DNA from: Acidisoma cellulosilyticum
GTDB lineage: Bacteria; Pseudomonadota; Alphaproteobacteria; Acetobacterales; Acetobacteraceae
Direction of reading: 5' to 3'
Assembly: GCF_020621385.1 (NCBI RefSeq)
Contig: NZ_JAESVA010000001.1
Coordinates: 186,001-250,000 of the forward strand
DNA length: 64,000 nt
The notes beneath the pieces are model-generated. The model worked only from the letters and a program-made list of their open reading frames with translations, searched no databases and was not told where the DNA came from. Positions 17,242 to 25,951 of the stretch are shown here, piece by piece. The position numbers were made by a program, and so were the translations under genes. The stretch's first letter is position 1. The number at the start of each line of letters is the position of its first letter.

Positions 17242-20200
17242 ATGATGCGACGGGTTGCTGGAATCGACGTCGGGGGAACCTTTACCGACGTACTCCTGTT
17301 CGAGGAAGATGCCAGCGGCGGTCGCGTGCATTTCGCGAAAGTCCCGTCGACCACCGCCAATCAGGCGGAAGGCGTGCTCCAGGGCATTGCGGCAGCCGGA
17401 ACCACACCAGCGGCGCTCGATCTGCTGATCCATGGCACGACCGTCACCACCAATGCGGTGCTGGAGCGGAAAGTCGCCCTTGTCGGCCTGATCACCACCC
17501 AGGGTTTTCGCGATACGCTGGAAGTCGGCCGCCGCACGCGGCCCAATCCCTATGGTCTGTTTGGCGTCTTCGAACCTCTGGTGCCGCGCGAATTGCGCAA
17601 GGAGGTGCCGGAACGCCTCAATGCGGCTGGCGAAATCCTGACAGCATTGGATGAGGATGCCGTCCGCCAAGCCGTCATCGCCCTGCGTGACGCGGGATGC
17701 GAAGCGCTCGTCATTCATTTCCTGCATGCCTACGCCAATCCGGCCCACGAATTGGCGGCCGGGCGCATCGCGGCGGAGCTTTGGCCCAATGCCTATATCA
17801 CCCTCGGCCATGCGCTGCTGTCCGAATACAGGGAATATGAGCGTGGCACGACGGCATCCGTGAATGCGGCCGTGCAGCCGGTGCTGGATCGTTACCTGGA
17901 CCGGCTGACGGAAGGCTTGCGCCAGCAGGGCTTCCGCCACGATCTGCTGGTGATGAACGGCAATGGCGGCACCATCGCCGCCCCCCTCGCCGCCCGCGAC
18001 GCTGCGAAAACGGTCATGTCCGGCCCGGCATCCGGCGTCATCGCCGCGGCAACCACCTTGCAGCAATCCGGCGTCGGCGATGCCGTGACCTATGACATGG
18101 GCGGCACGTCCAGCGATGTGGCGCTGATCAGCGGTGGACTGCCGGAAGTCTCGGCCGAACTCACCATCGATTACGGATTGCCCATCCACGTACCCATGGT
18201 CGATGTCCGCACCATCGGCGCGGGTGGTGGCTCCATCGCCTGGCTGGACGCCGCCGGCATGCTGCGCGTCGGGCCGCACAGCGCGGGCTCGACCCCCGGG
18301 CCTATCTGCTACGGCCGCGGCGGCCGTGCGCCCACCATTACCGACGCCAATCTGATCCTCGGCCGGCTGGACGCTTCCCGCATCAGCATCAGCGGCGACC
18401 GCGTAACGCTGGATCAGGTCCGGGAAATCTTCGAGGAGAAACTAGCCAAGCCGCTCGGCCTGACGGTGGATGAAGCAGCTGCCGCCGTTATTGCGCTGGG
18501 CAATGTCCATATGGCTGGCGCCATCCGCATGGTCTCGCTCTCCCGCGGGCGCGACCCGCGCAAGCTCTGCCTGTTCGCCTTCGGCGGCGCCGGGCCGTTG
18601 CATGCCGTGGCCCTCGCCGCCGACCTCGGCATCCCCGATGTGCTGATCCCGGCGCGGCCAGGCCTGACCAACGCGCTCGGTTGCCTGGTCGCCGATCTGC
18701 GGCAGGATTTCGTCAATACGCTCAACCAATCGCTCGACGCGGTCGATATGGCGGAGGTCCATCGCCTGCTGGCCGATCAGGTCAAACGCGGCATGGACAT
18801 CAACGCCGCCCAGCAAAGCGAGATCGAAACGACGGAGATCCGCCATTCCGCCGATATGCAGTTCCGGGGGCAGACGCATCTGATCCGCGTTGCCATTCCA
18901 GATGCGGACGTCGCTCGCGAGACGCTGCAAAGCCTGTTCGAGGAAGCGTATTTCGAGCGCTTTCAGATCCGCATGCCGGAAATCCGCGCGACCTTGGTGA
19001 ACCTCAATACCTCCGTCACCGGAAAGCGGAAGCCCTTTCCGGTCGCCGCACTGCAGGACCCGAGCCTCCGCTTGGCCTCGGTTGAGGAGGCCCGCACCGG
19101 CAGCCGGCCGGTTTTCGCGGGCGGCGCCTGGGTCGATTGTCCGCTCTATGCCCGTGACGCGCTGCCGCTGGGTGCCACGCTCACCGGCCCCGCGGTGCTG
19201 GAACAGGCCGACAGCACCATTTTCGTGGAACCGGGTGCGGTCCTTCGCGTCGACGGGATCGGCAATCTGCGCATCACGCCCGCCAGCCTGGGCAATGCGG
19301 CGGCGGGGTCGGAAAACACCGATCCGCTGGCGCTGGCCGTGATCGAAGCCGGGTTGCAGCAGGTCTGCAACGAGATGGATCTGGCCTTTTCGCGATCCGC
19401 CTTTTCGCCTGTGATTGCCGAAGCCGATGACCGGTCGGATGGCATTTATGATGCCGAAACCGGAGCCTTGATCGCGCAGGGCGAGCTTGGCCTGCCCGTC
19501 TTCGTCGGCGTCATGCAATATTCGACCGGCGAGATCACCCGCCTGATCCGCGAAGGACGGGTCGCCGCACCCGAGCCCGGCGATATCTATATCGTCAATG
19601 ATCCTTATCTGGGCGGCACGCATTTGATGGATGTGCGCTTCGCCATGCCCTTCTTCAATGACGGCAAGCTTCTCTGCTGGCTGCAGAATACCGGCCATTG
19701 GCCCGATACCGGCGGCATGACGCCGGGCGGCTTTTCCGCCCATGCGACCGAGGTCGAGCAGGAGGGGCTGCGCCTGCCGCCCGTCAAACTCTTCAAGCGC
19801 GGCGAGATGGATCAGGAAATCCTTTCCATCATCAATGCCAATATCCGCGTCGCCGATCAGCGCATCGGCGACATCAAGGCCCAGGTTTCCGCGCTCAAGA
19901 TCGGTGAGCGGCGCCTGGGCGAGTTGATCACGCGCTATGGGCTGAAGACGGTGACGGGCGTCATCGCGGAAATGAAAACCCGCGCCGCCAATCTCATGCG
20001 CGCTAAAATCGAGGAAATTCCGGACGGGGTTTACGAGAGCGAGGCCTTTGTCGATTCGGACGGTATCGTCAATGCGCCGCTGCGCATCGCGCTGACCATG
20101 ACCAAGGCAGAGGGCGCGCTCAATTTTGATTTCTCACAGTCAAGTCCGCCTTGCCGGGGGCCGATGAATTCGGTCTTCGCGACCACGCTCTCCTCGGTCT

Positions 20201-21018
20201 ATCTCGCCGTGCGGCATATCTTTCCCGACGTGCCGCTGAATGCCGGCGCTTTCGCGCCATTGATCGTGCCGCGACCGGAAGGCACCTTCCTGGATGCGCG
20301 CTATCCACGCCCGGTCTCGGGTTGTGCGGCCGAAGTCTCCCAGCGCATCGCGGAAGCGGTCTTCCTCGCCCTTGTGCAGGCCATCCCGGACAAGGTCACG
20401 GCCGCACCCGCCGGCTCGTCGGGCAATTTCGCGCTCGGCGGCTTCGACCCCAAGGCCGGTGCCGGCTATGTCATGTATCAGATCTCCGGCGGCGGCTATG
20501 GCGGCAATATCCTGCATGACGGGCTGACCAATGGCTGTTCCACCATCGGTATTTCCAAGACCGCGCCGGTCGAGGTGATGGAGCAGAAATTCCCGGTCCT
20601 GTTTCGCCGTTTCGCGCTGCGCGAGGGTTCGGGCGGCGCCGGTCAGCATCGCGGCGGCTTCGGCGTGCATTATGAGATCGAGATCCTGCGCGGCGAGGCA
20701 ACGGCCAGCTTCGTCATGGACCATGGGCGTTTCGGCCCGCCGGGCGTGCAAGGCGGACAGGATGGCGCGCGCAACATCGTGCGCGTCTATCGCGACGGCG
20801 AAGTCTATACCCCCGAACATCTCTCCAAGGATCAGAATATCCGCGTCAAGGCGGGCGACCGGGTTGAAGTCATGACGCCCGGCGGCGGCGGTTACGGTGA
20901 TCCGGCCAGGCGATCCGCCGAGCTGGTACGGCGGGACATTGCCCGGGGTTACTACACGGCGGCGGAGGCAAGCGCGCTTTGGCCTGATACCGCTGCGGAG
21001 ACCGGCGGCATTGGCTGA
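17242..21018 (+). CDS. Fused hydantoinase/5-oxoprolinase A and B
   Basis: 1258 residues, the length of the fused ATP-dependent 5-oxoprolinase / N-methylhydantoinase type. Residues 1 to about 680 are the HyuA half, with the actin-like ATP-binding motifs AGIDVGGTFTDVLLF, YDMGGTSSDVALI and FGGAGPLHA. Residues from about 690 are the HyuB half, with DPYLGGTHLMDVRF, GHWPDTGG and QRIGDIKAQ. The enzyme opens a cyclic amide or hydantoin ring with ATP; related proteins carboxylate ketones, so the substrate is open. ATG at 17242, or 17245 in frame, both follow TGGAG. The operator shared with the molybdenum hydroxylase suggests one heterocycle-degrading pathway. Confidence 0.9.
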   Translation: MMRRVAGIDVGGTFTDVLLFEEDASGGRVHFAKVPSTTANQAEGVLQGIAAAGTTPAALDLLIHGTTVTTNAVLERKVALVGLITTQGFRDTLEVGRRTRPNPYGLFGVFEPLVPRELRKEVPERLNAAGEILTALDEDAVRQAVIALRDAGCEALVIHFLHAYANPAHELAAGRIAAELWPNAYITLGHALLSEYREYERGTTASVNAAVQPVLDRYLDRLTEGLRQQGFRHDLLVMNGNGGTIAAPLAARDAAKTVMSGPASGVIAAATTLQQSGVGDAVTYDMGGTSSDVALISGGLPEVSAELTIDYGLPIHVPMVDVRTIGAGGGSIAWLDAAGMLRVGPHSAGSTPGPICYGRGGRAPTITDANLILGRLDASRISISGDRVTLDQVREIFEEKLAKPLGLTVDEAAAAVIALGNVHMAGAIRMVSLSRGRDPRKLCLFAFGGAGPLHAVALAADLGIPDVLIPARPGLTNALGCLVADLRQDFVNTLNQSLDAVDMAEVHRLLADQVKRGMDINAAQQSEIETTEIRHSADMQFRGQTHLIRVAIPDADVARETLQSLFEEAYFERFQIRMPEIRATLVNLNTSVTGKRKPFPVAALQDPSLRLASVEEARTGSRPVFAGGAWVDCPLYARDALPLGATLTGPAVLEQADSTIFVEPGAVLRVDGIGNLRITPASLGNAAAGSENTDPLALAVIEAGLQQVCNEMDLAFSRSAFSPVIAEADDRSDGIYDAETGALIAQGELGLPVFVGVMQYSTGEITRLIREGRVAAPEPGDIYIVNDPYLGGTHLMDVRFAMPFFNDGKLLCWLQNTGHWPDTGGMTPGGFSAHATEVEQEGLRLPPVKLFKRGEMDQEILSIINANIRVADQRIGDIKAQVSALKIGERRLGELITRYGLKTVTGVIAEMKTRAANLMRAKIEEIPDGVYESEAFVDSDGIVNAPLRIALTMTKAEGALNFDFSQSSPPCRGPMNSVFATTLSSVYLAVRHIFPDVPLNAGAFAPLIVPRPEGTFLDARYPRPVSGCAAEVSQRIAEAVFLALVQAIPDKVTAAPAGSSGNFALGGFDPKAGAGYVMYQISGGGYGGNILHDGLTNGCSTIGISKTAPVEVMEQKFPVLFRRFALREGSGGAGQHRGGFGVHYEIEILRGEATASFVMDHGRFGPPGVQGGQDGARNIVRVYRDGEVYTPEHLSKDQNIRVKAGDRVEVMTPGGGGYGDPARRSAELVRRDIARGYYTAAEASALWPDTAAETGGIG

Positions 21019-21054
21019 ACCGATCCCCGGCTCGGTCGAGGCAAGCCCCCAATG

Positions 21055-21087
21055 TCGTCGTCCGCGCAAGTGTCGCGCGGACGACGA
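21055..21087. terminator. Convergent hairpin between the hydantoinase and gntR genes
   Basis: TCGTCGTCCGCGC (21055-21067) and GCGCGGACGACGA (21075-21087) are perfect 13-bp inverted arms around a 7-base loop. The hairpin sits in the 74-bp gap between two converging genes and can serve both. No U-tract follows, so termination may be factor-assisted. Confidence 0.65.
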
Positions 21088-21092
21088 GAGCA

Positions 21093-21809
21093 TCAGGTCG
21101 TAACGAGAATTTGCACCCGCTGGCTGGCGGCGCGGGCGATGCCGAATTCGATCACTTGTCCCGCCTCATCCTGATCGATCGTTTCCATGATCAGAACAGG
21201 TTCGTTGCTTTTCTGGTGCAGCAGAACCGCCTCTTCCGGGCTCGGCATCCTTGTCCAGATGCGCGTGCTGCGCCGCGTGTAATCCGCCACACCGAAGCGG
21301 CGCAGTGCCGCCGTCAGCGAATTCGTCTCCCGGAAGACCATGTCGATGCCACGGAACCGCTCGGCCGGCAGATGCGCGGTCTTCAGGCTGACCGGCTGGC
21401 CATCCGCCCGGCGCAGGATCTCCAGGACGATGACCAAGCCCTCCGGTGCCAGCCCGAGGGCGGTCGCGACTTCGGTGCCGGCCGGCTGCTCGCGGCTGGA
21501 TAATAGCTCACCATCAGCCAAACGGCTTTGCTGGGAGAGGATTTCACTGAAACGGGTGCGGGTGCCGAGCGGATATTCGATGACCGGCGCCGGCCGCACG
21601 AACGTGCCACGTCCATGCTGGACACTGACCAGACCCACATCGGACAGCGCGCCGATCGCCTGACGCAAGGTATGACGATTGACGCCGAAACGCTCCGCAA
21701 GTGCTGTCTCGGTCGGCAAGCGTGAAGCCGGTGGGAAGCTACCGGCGCTAATCTCTGCCGTCAGGATCTCGGCGATCCGCTGCCACATGACAACGCGGGG
21801 TAGTCGCAT
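21093..21809 (-). CDS. GntR/HutC-family transcriptional regulator (PhnF-like)
   Basis: 238 residues from the ATG at 21809, which has AGGAGA just upstream; an earlier in-frame start at 21836 lacks one. Residues 5-70 are a GntR winged helix (RIAEILTAEI, then RFGVNRHTLRQAIGALSDVG and HGRGTFV). Residues from about 85 onward are a UTRA ligand-binding domain, with YPLGTRTRFSE as in PhnF/HutC regulators. Such proteins bind palindromic sites and are released by a pathway metabolite. Next to a hydantoinase gene, and with matching sites ahead of that gene and of the molybdenum hydroxylase, it is probably the local repressor. A GTATGC half-site coincides with its own start codon. Confidence 0.88.
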   Translation of the reverse strand: MRLPRVVMWQRIAEILTAEISAGSFPPASRLPTETALAERFGVNRHTLRQAIGALSDVGLVSVQHGRGTFVRPAPVIEYPLGTRTRFSEILSQQSRLADGELLSSREQPAGTEVATALGLAPEGLVIVLEILRRADGQPVSLKTAHLPAERFRGIDMVFRETNSLTAALRRFGVADYTRRSTRIWTRMPSPEEAVLLHQKSNEPVLIMETIDQDEAGQVIEFGIARAASQRVQILVTT

Positions 21810-21863
21810 ACACTCTCCTGCCTGCGGGCCAATCAACAGCTCACAAGCTAGGGGCTAAGCCAA

Positions 21864-21887
21864 TCAGACGTTAAAAACAACGTCTGA
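21864..21887. promoter_or_regulatory. Perfect inverted repeat upstream of gntR
   Basis: TCAGACGTT-AAAAAC-AACGTCTGA: 9-bp perfect arms with a 6-base spacer, between the dienelactone hydrolase stop and the gntR start. It could be a terminator-like hairpin for the upstream gene (no U-tract) or an operator for gntR. It does not resemble the GTATGCATAC-type site. Confidence 0.4.
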
Positions 21888-21915
21888 CAGCTATGAAACC
21901 AAGGTCTTAGACAGG

Positions 21916-22581
21916 TCAGGCAGCCAGATGCTTGCGGAAGAAGTCCAGGCTGCGCGTTTGAGCGAGGTCGAAAGCGGTTTCGTTGAAGCTCGCACGCTCC
22001 TCGCAGCCGAAGCCATGTCCCGCACCGTCATAGACGAAAACCTCGACACCCGGCTGGGACGTACGAATGGCATCCACATCCGTCAGCGGGATGCCATGAT
22101 CCTCGGCACCGAAATGCAACTGAACCGGACAATGGGGCACCGCGGTACGGGTCGCGGCGATGCCGCCGCCATACCAGCCGACCGCAGCCTTGAAACGCGT
22201 GCTGCGCGTCGCACCCCACCAGCCGATCGTACCACCCCAGCAATAGCCGATGATGCCAACCGAATTCAGGCCAAGAGCGGCGGCCGCGGCTTCGATGTCC
22301 AGCATCACCTGCGCTTCGGTGATGCCGGCGCGCAGCGCGAGGCCCCGGTCACGGTCTTCCGCGCCGTAGCCAAGCTCGACGTCACGTTCCGCACGGTCGA
22401 ACAGCGCCGGACAGATGACGGCGAAACCGGCTTTCGCCAGGGTATCGCTCGCGAAGCGCATATGGCCGTTCACGCCGAAGATTTCTTGCACCACGACAAG
22501 ACCCATGGTCGCGTCAGCCGGACCGGCCTGATAGGCGGAAAACTGATGGCCGTCGCCGGCGGTCAGCGTGACGATGCTCAT
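21916..22581 (-). CDS. Dienelactone hydrolase family protein
   Basis: 221 residues from the ATG at 22581, with AAGGA 9 bases upstream. The alpha/beta-hydrolase fold shows the family's Cys nucleophile motif GYCWGG (around residue 114), a following Asp region and the catalytic His in GAGHGFG. VVVQEIFGVNGHMR near the N-terminus is typical. The family hydrolyses dienelactones in aromatic degradation and also other small esters; the natural substrate here is unknown. It follows rppH in the same direction with a gap of under 30 bp, so it may be the end of the ctpA-rppH operon rather than part of the gntR group. Confidence 0.9.
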   Translation of the reverse strand: MSIVTLTAGDGHQFSAYQAGPADATMGLVVVQEIFGVNGHMRFASDTLAKAGFAVICPALFDRAERDVELGYGAEDRDRGLALRAGITEAQVMLDIEAAAAALGLNSVGIIGYCWGGTIGWWGATRSTRFKAAVGWYGGGIAATRTAVPHCPVQLHFGAEDHGIPLTDVDAIRTSQPGVEVFVYDGAGHGFGCEERASFNETAFDLAQTRSLDFFRKHLAA

Positions 22582-22609
22582 GGGCAACTATCCTTACGGC
22601 AGAGGAAAA

Positions 22610-23104
22610 TCAGGCCGGAACGGCGAAGCGCGCGAAGGATGAAGCCAGAACCGTATAGATGTCGCGCTTGAAACTGGTCGCCAACGCCGGAAGGTTTGAT
22701 AGGTCATCCCAGCGCCAGGCGTCGAATTCCGGGTGCGGATCAAGGTCGAGGCGGATATCGCTATCCTCACCGGTAAAGCGCAGCGCGAACCAGCGCTGCC
22801 GCTGACCGCGATATTTGCCACCCAAGGCTTTGCCGATCAAGTGATCGGGCAGATCATATTGCAGCCAGTCGGGATGTTCGCCCAGGATTTCGGCGCGGTC
22901 GGTGCCGATCTCCTCGCCCAGTTCGCGAAAAATCGCGACGGCAGGGTCCTCGGCCTCATCAATGCCGCCCTGGGGAAGCTGCCAGCCGCCGGCCGCCCCC
23001 TCGGCATTGGGGAAATCCGCGCGCCGGGCCACGAAGATGCGCCCCGCCCGATTGAACAGAACCGCGCCGACATTCGGGCGGTAGGGCATATCCTCGGGGC
23101 GCAT
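22610..23104 (-). CDS. rppH: RNA pyrophosphohydrolase RppH
   Basis: 164 residues from the ATG at 23104 (GAGG 8 bases upstream), the usual RppH size. PYRPNVGAVLFN at the start and QLPQGGIDE are characteristic. The Nudix box is complete: G46-x5-E52-x7-R60-E-L-x-E-E-x-G67. The enzyme removes pyrophosphate from the 5' end of transcripts to start RNA decay, and also cleaves dinucleoside polyphosphates. It lies directly downstream of the ctpA protease gene in the same orientation, a common alphaproteobacterial neighbourhood. Confidence 0.93.
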   Translation of the reverse strand: MRPEDMPYRPNVGAVLFNRAGRIFVARRADFPNAEGAAGGWQLPQGGIDEAEDPAVAIFRELGEEIGTDRAEILGEHPDWLQYDLPDHLIGKALGGKYRGQRQRWFALRFTGEDSDIRLDLDPHPEFDAWRWDDLSNLPALATSFKRDIYTVLASSFARFAVPA

Positions 23105-23141
23105 CGCCAATCCTCGTCAGTGGCCTTGTCGGTCGCAGTCG

Positions 23142-24530
23142 TCAGTTCGAGGCGCTGGTCTGCGCCTTCATGGCGTCCACGACCTTGATCGCCTGTTGCA
23201 ACTGGAAGTCGGTCGCTGGCTTGGTCGGGTCGAATTTCGGCCAATCCGCCGGCGGCTGCTTCGGGATCGACTTGGCGATGGCCGGCAGGTCGGTGCGCGG
23301 GGCCAGCGGCGGCAACTGCTTGCTGTTGGGGTTCAGCATGGCGTGCTGCAAATCGCTCTCGCGCAGCGGCTGCATGGCATTGGCCGCCTCGATCGATTCC
23401 GCGACGGGGATGTCCGGCGTGATGCCCAGATCCTGGATGGAGCGGCCGGACGGCGTGAAGTAGCGCGCCGTCGTCAGGCGCATGGCGCTGTTGTCGGGCA
23501 GCGGGATCACGGTCTGCACCGACCCCTTACCGAAGCTGCGCTCGCCCATGATGATGGCGCGACGATTATCCTGCAGCGCGCCGGAGACGATTTCGGCGGC
23601 CGAGGCCGAGCCAGGATTGATCAGCACGACCATGGGCAAATCGCCCGCAACGTCGCCGTCGGGCTTCGCACTCCAGACTTCGCTGTCCTCCGGGTGACGA
23701 GCGCGGGTGGAGACGATCTCTCCGGTGTTCAGGAAGTCGTTGGCGACCGCGACGCCCTGATCCAACAGACCGCCAGGATTGTTGCGCAGGTCAAGAATAT
23801 AGCCATGCAGCTTGCCCTTGGACTCGGCATTCAGCTTCTTGATCGCGTCACGGATGCCCTGATCGGCATTCTCGGAGAAGACCGAGAGGCGAATATAGCC
23901 GGTATCGCCGTAAAGGTCGGAATGCACCGCCGGCACATTGATGACCTCGCGGGTCAGCTTGAGGACGACCGGCCGCGGCTTGTCGGCCGGTTTGATGGTC
24001 AGCGAAATGGCCGAGCCCGGCGGCCCACGCATCTCATCGACCGCGGTATCCAGGGAAAGGCCCTGCACGGACTTGCCGTCGATCGCGATGATAAGGTCAT
24101 TCGGCTTGATATTGGCCTTCGCCGCCGGCGTGCCGTCGATCGGGCTGATAACCTTGATGAAGCCGTTCTCCTGGCTCACCTCAAGACCGAGGCCACCGAA
24201 GGCGCCATCGGTCTGGGCCTGCATGTCGCGATATTCTTGCGCATTCATATAGGCGCTGTGCGGATCGAGCCCGGCGAGCATGCCGTTGATGGCATTCTCG
24301 ACCAGCGACTGATCGTTCACGGGCGTCACATAATCCGCCTTCACCCGTTCGAAGACATCCCCGAACAGGCTCAGCACCTGATAGGTGCCGGAGGCATTAT
24401 CCTCGGCCGCCAAGGCGTGAGGGATGCCGAGAGCACCCCCGAAGCGATGGAGAAGAACGTCGGACGTGGGCGCAAGGGCGATACCCGCCACAAACGCCGA
24501 ACCGATCAGCAAACCAGAGCGAAACTTCAT
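23142..24530 (-). CDS. ctpA: Carboxyl-terminal processing protease (S41 family)
   Basis: 462 residues. An N-terminal hydrophobic segment (8-22) anchors or exports the protein. A PDZ domain spans about 105-185 (GGLGLEVSQ, PNDLIIAIDGKSVQGL). The S41 protease core carries the catalytic serine region NPGSASAAE (305-313) and the catalytic Lys335 in FGKGSVQT. CtpA-type enzymes trim C-termini of periplasmic proteins and control murein hydrolases. The adjacent envC-like gene on the same strand supports a cell-wall role. ATG at 24530 with AGGA about 10 bases upstream. Confidence 0.93.
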   Translation of the reverse strand: MKFRSGLLIGSAFVAGIALAPTSDVLLHRFGGALGIPHALAAEDNASGTYQVLSLFGDVFERVKADYVTPVNDQSLVENAINGMLAGLDPHSAYMNAQEYRDMQAQTDGAFGGLGLEVSQENGFIKVISPIDGTPAAKANIKPNDLIIAIDGKSVQGLSLDTAVDEMRGPPGSAISLTIKPADKPRPVVLKLTREVINVPAVHSDLYGDTGYIRLSVFSENADQGIRDAIKKLNAESKGKLHGYILDLRNNPGGLLDQGVAVANDFLNTGEIVSTRARHPEDSEVWSAKPDGDVAGDLPMVVLINPGSASAAEIVSGALQDNRRAIIMGERSFGKGSVQTVIPLPDNSAMRLTTARYFTPSGRSIQDLGITPDIPVAESIEAANAMQPLRESDLQHAMLNPNSKQLPPLAPRTDLPAIAKSIPKQPPADWPKFDPTKPATDFQLQQAIKVVDAMKAQTSASN

Positions 24531-24655
24531 CCGAGCTTTCCTAAATCCGCCCCCTGGGGCGCGGTCGTGGGGCGGAGGGATAACGGCCCGGCGCCATTCA
24601 AACGCCGACCGTCACCATACATGGTGCGCATTGTGGGAAGGAAACCCGACAACAA

Positions 24656-25951
24656 TCAACCCTGGGCACGCAGCCATGGCGTAGGATTCACGGGATTCCC
24701 ATCCTGCCGTAATTCCAGATAGAGCTTCGGCCTTGCCGCAGGCTGGCTTGGGTTCCACCCGCCCATGACGCCGACGGGCTCGCCCGCCTGCAACCGTTGT
24801 CCGACGCTGACGTCGAGCCGGTCAAGGCCGGCGAGGACGAAGTCATAGCCCTTCCCACAATCGACGATGACGAGCAGACCGTAGCTGCGGAACGGCTGCC
24901 CGAACAAAACATTGCCGGTGCAAGGGGAAACGACGCGGGCGTTCGGCGGCGTCGCGTAGGACAGGCCGGTCGCCGGCCCCGCCAAAGTCTGGTCGCCCCA
25001 GCCGCGTATGAGCTTGCCGGCGACGGGAGACATGATCTGCCCGGAGGCCTTGCCCAGCCCATTGCCGGCCGGTGTCGCCAGTGCCTCGGCCTGAGCCTGC
25101 GCCCGCGCGGCCGCCGCAGCCTTTCCGGCACGCGCAGCCTGGCGGGCCAGACGCGCTGCCTTGGCAGCGGCGGCGGCACGGGCGGCGGCGATTTGTTTGA
25201 TCGCGTCCTGCAGCGACTGCGCGCGCGTAGCGTCCCGCGCAGCCGCCTGATCGGCGACGGCAGCAGCACTCTCGGCACTTTGGCGGCTGGCGGCCGCACT
25301 CGCGATCTGTGCGTCAAGCGCCGCTTCCTGTGCCGCCTGCACCGCTGAGGCTTGGGCTAAAGCGGGGGCTGCGGCCTGCATATCGGCGGTCAGTTTGTCG
25401 AGCTGGTCTCGCTCCGCCTTCAAAGCCGCGGCCTGGCGCCCGATCTCCCGCGACAAGCCCTGCAGCACCAGCAGGCCGCGCAAAGTATTCTGCGGCGGCG
25501 CCGGCACGGCCAGCAGCGTTTCCGATGGGTAAAGTGCCAAACGCTCGATCAGCGGCAGCATCGGCGCGAAAGCGGCGGCGCGAGCCACCAGCTCGGCCGT
25601 CACCTTTTTCTTCTGGGCCGCGAGATCGGCCATACGATCGGCGGCAGCCGCCGTCGCGTCTTCCGCCGCGCGCAGGCGGGCGGCAGCTTGCACCCGCTGT
25701 TGCGAGAGGCTTGCCTGCATCGCCGCAAGCGCCGCTGCCTTGGCACGCGCGGCGATGGCCTGGCTTTGATGCAGGGCGCGCAGCCCTTCCGCCCGCTTGA
25801 CGTCGGCCTGCGACGGGGCACTCGCCGCCCAGACGGGGGCGCCCAAGCTTACCGCCAGCAGGCCTGCGATCGGCAGGGTCAGGCTGAAGCGCGACCGGAT
25901 AGAAATGCTATGCGCTCGTGGCAGCTGTGGCGCTCCGCAACAGGCTGACAC
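24656..25951 (-). CDS. EnvC-like murein hydrolase activator with a degenerate M23/LytM domain
   Basis: 431 residues. A signal peptide occupies about 15-42 (LPIAGLLAVSLGAPVWA). An Ala/Gln-rich coiled coil covers roughly 45-305, followed by a C-terminal LytM fold (GNVLFGQPFRSYGLLVIVDC). Zinc ligands of active M23 peptidases are absent: the usual HxxxD and HLHFE positions read GLSYAT and PKLYLEL. This is as in EnvC, which activates amidases instead of cutting peptidoglycan. The start appears to be GTG 25951, overlapping the gpmI 3' end by 44 bp. It likely acts in septal peptidoglycan splitting with the ctpA product. Confidence 0.85.
   Translation of the reverse strand: MSACCGAPQLPRAHSISIRSRFSLTLPIAGLLAVSLGAPVWAASAPSQADVKRAEGLRALHQSQAIAARAKAAALAAMQASLSQQRVQAAARLRAAEDATAAAADRMADLAAQKKKVTAELVARAAAFAPMLPLIERLALYPSETLLAVPAPPQNTLRGLLVLQGLSREIGRQAAALKAERDQLDKLTADMQAAAPALAQASAVQAAQEAALDAQIASAAASRQSAESAAAVADQAAARDATRAQSLQDAIKQIAAARAAAAAKAARLARQAARAGKAAAAARAQAQAEALATPAGNGLGKASGQIMSPVAGKLIRGWGDQTLAGPATGLSYATPPNARVVSPCTGNVLFGQPFRSYGLLVIVDCGKGYDFVLAGLDRLDVSVGQRLQAGEPVGVMGGWNPSQPAARPKLYLELRQDGNPVNPTPWLRAQG

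Noticed and set aside
17176..18279. Minus-strand open frame (367 codons) at the start of the hydantoinase gene
   Set aside because: Shadow of the hydantoinase gene, which has clear ATP-binding motifs; it would also cross the operator site.
23196..24722. Long plus-strand open frame (508 codons) opposite ctpA
   Set aside because: It is antisense to a well-supported protease gene, has no recognisable domains and shows the Arg/His-rich composition of GC-rich shadow frames.
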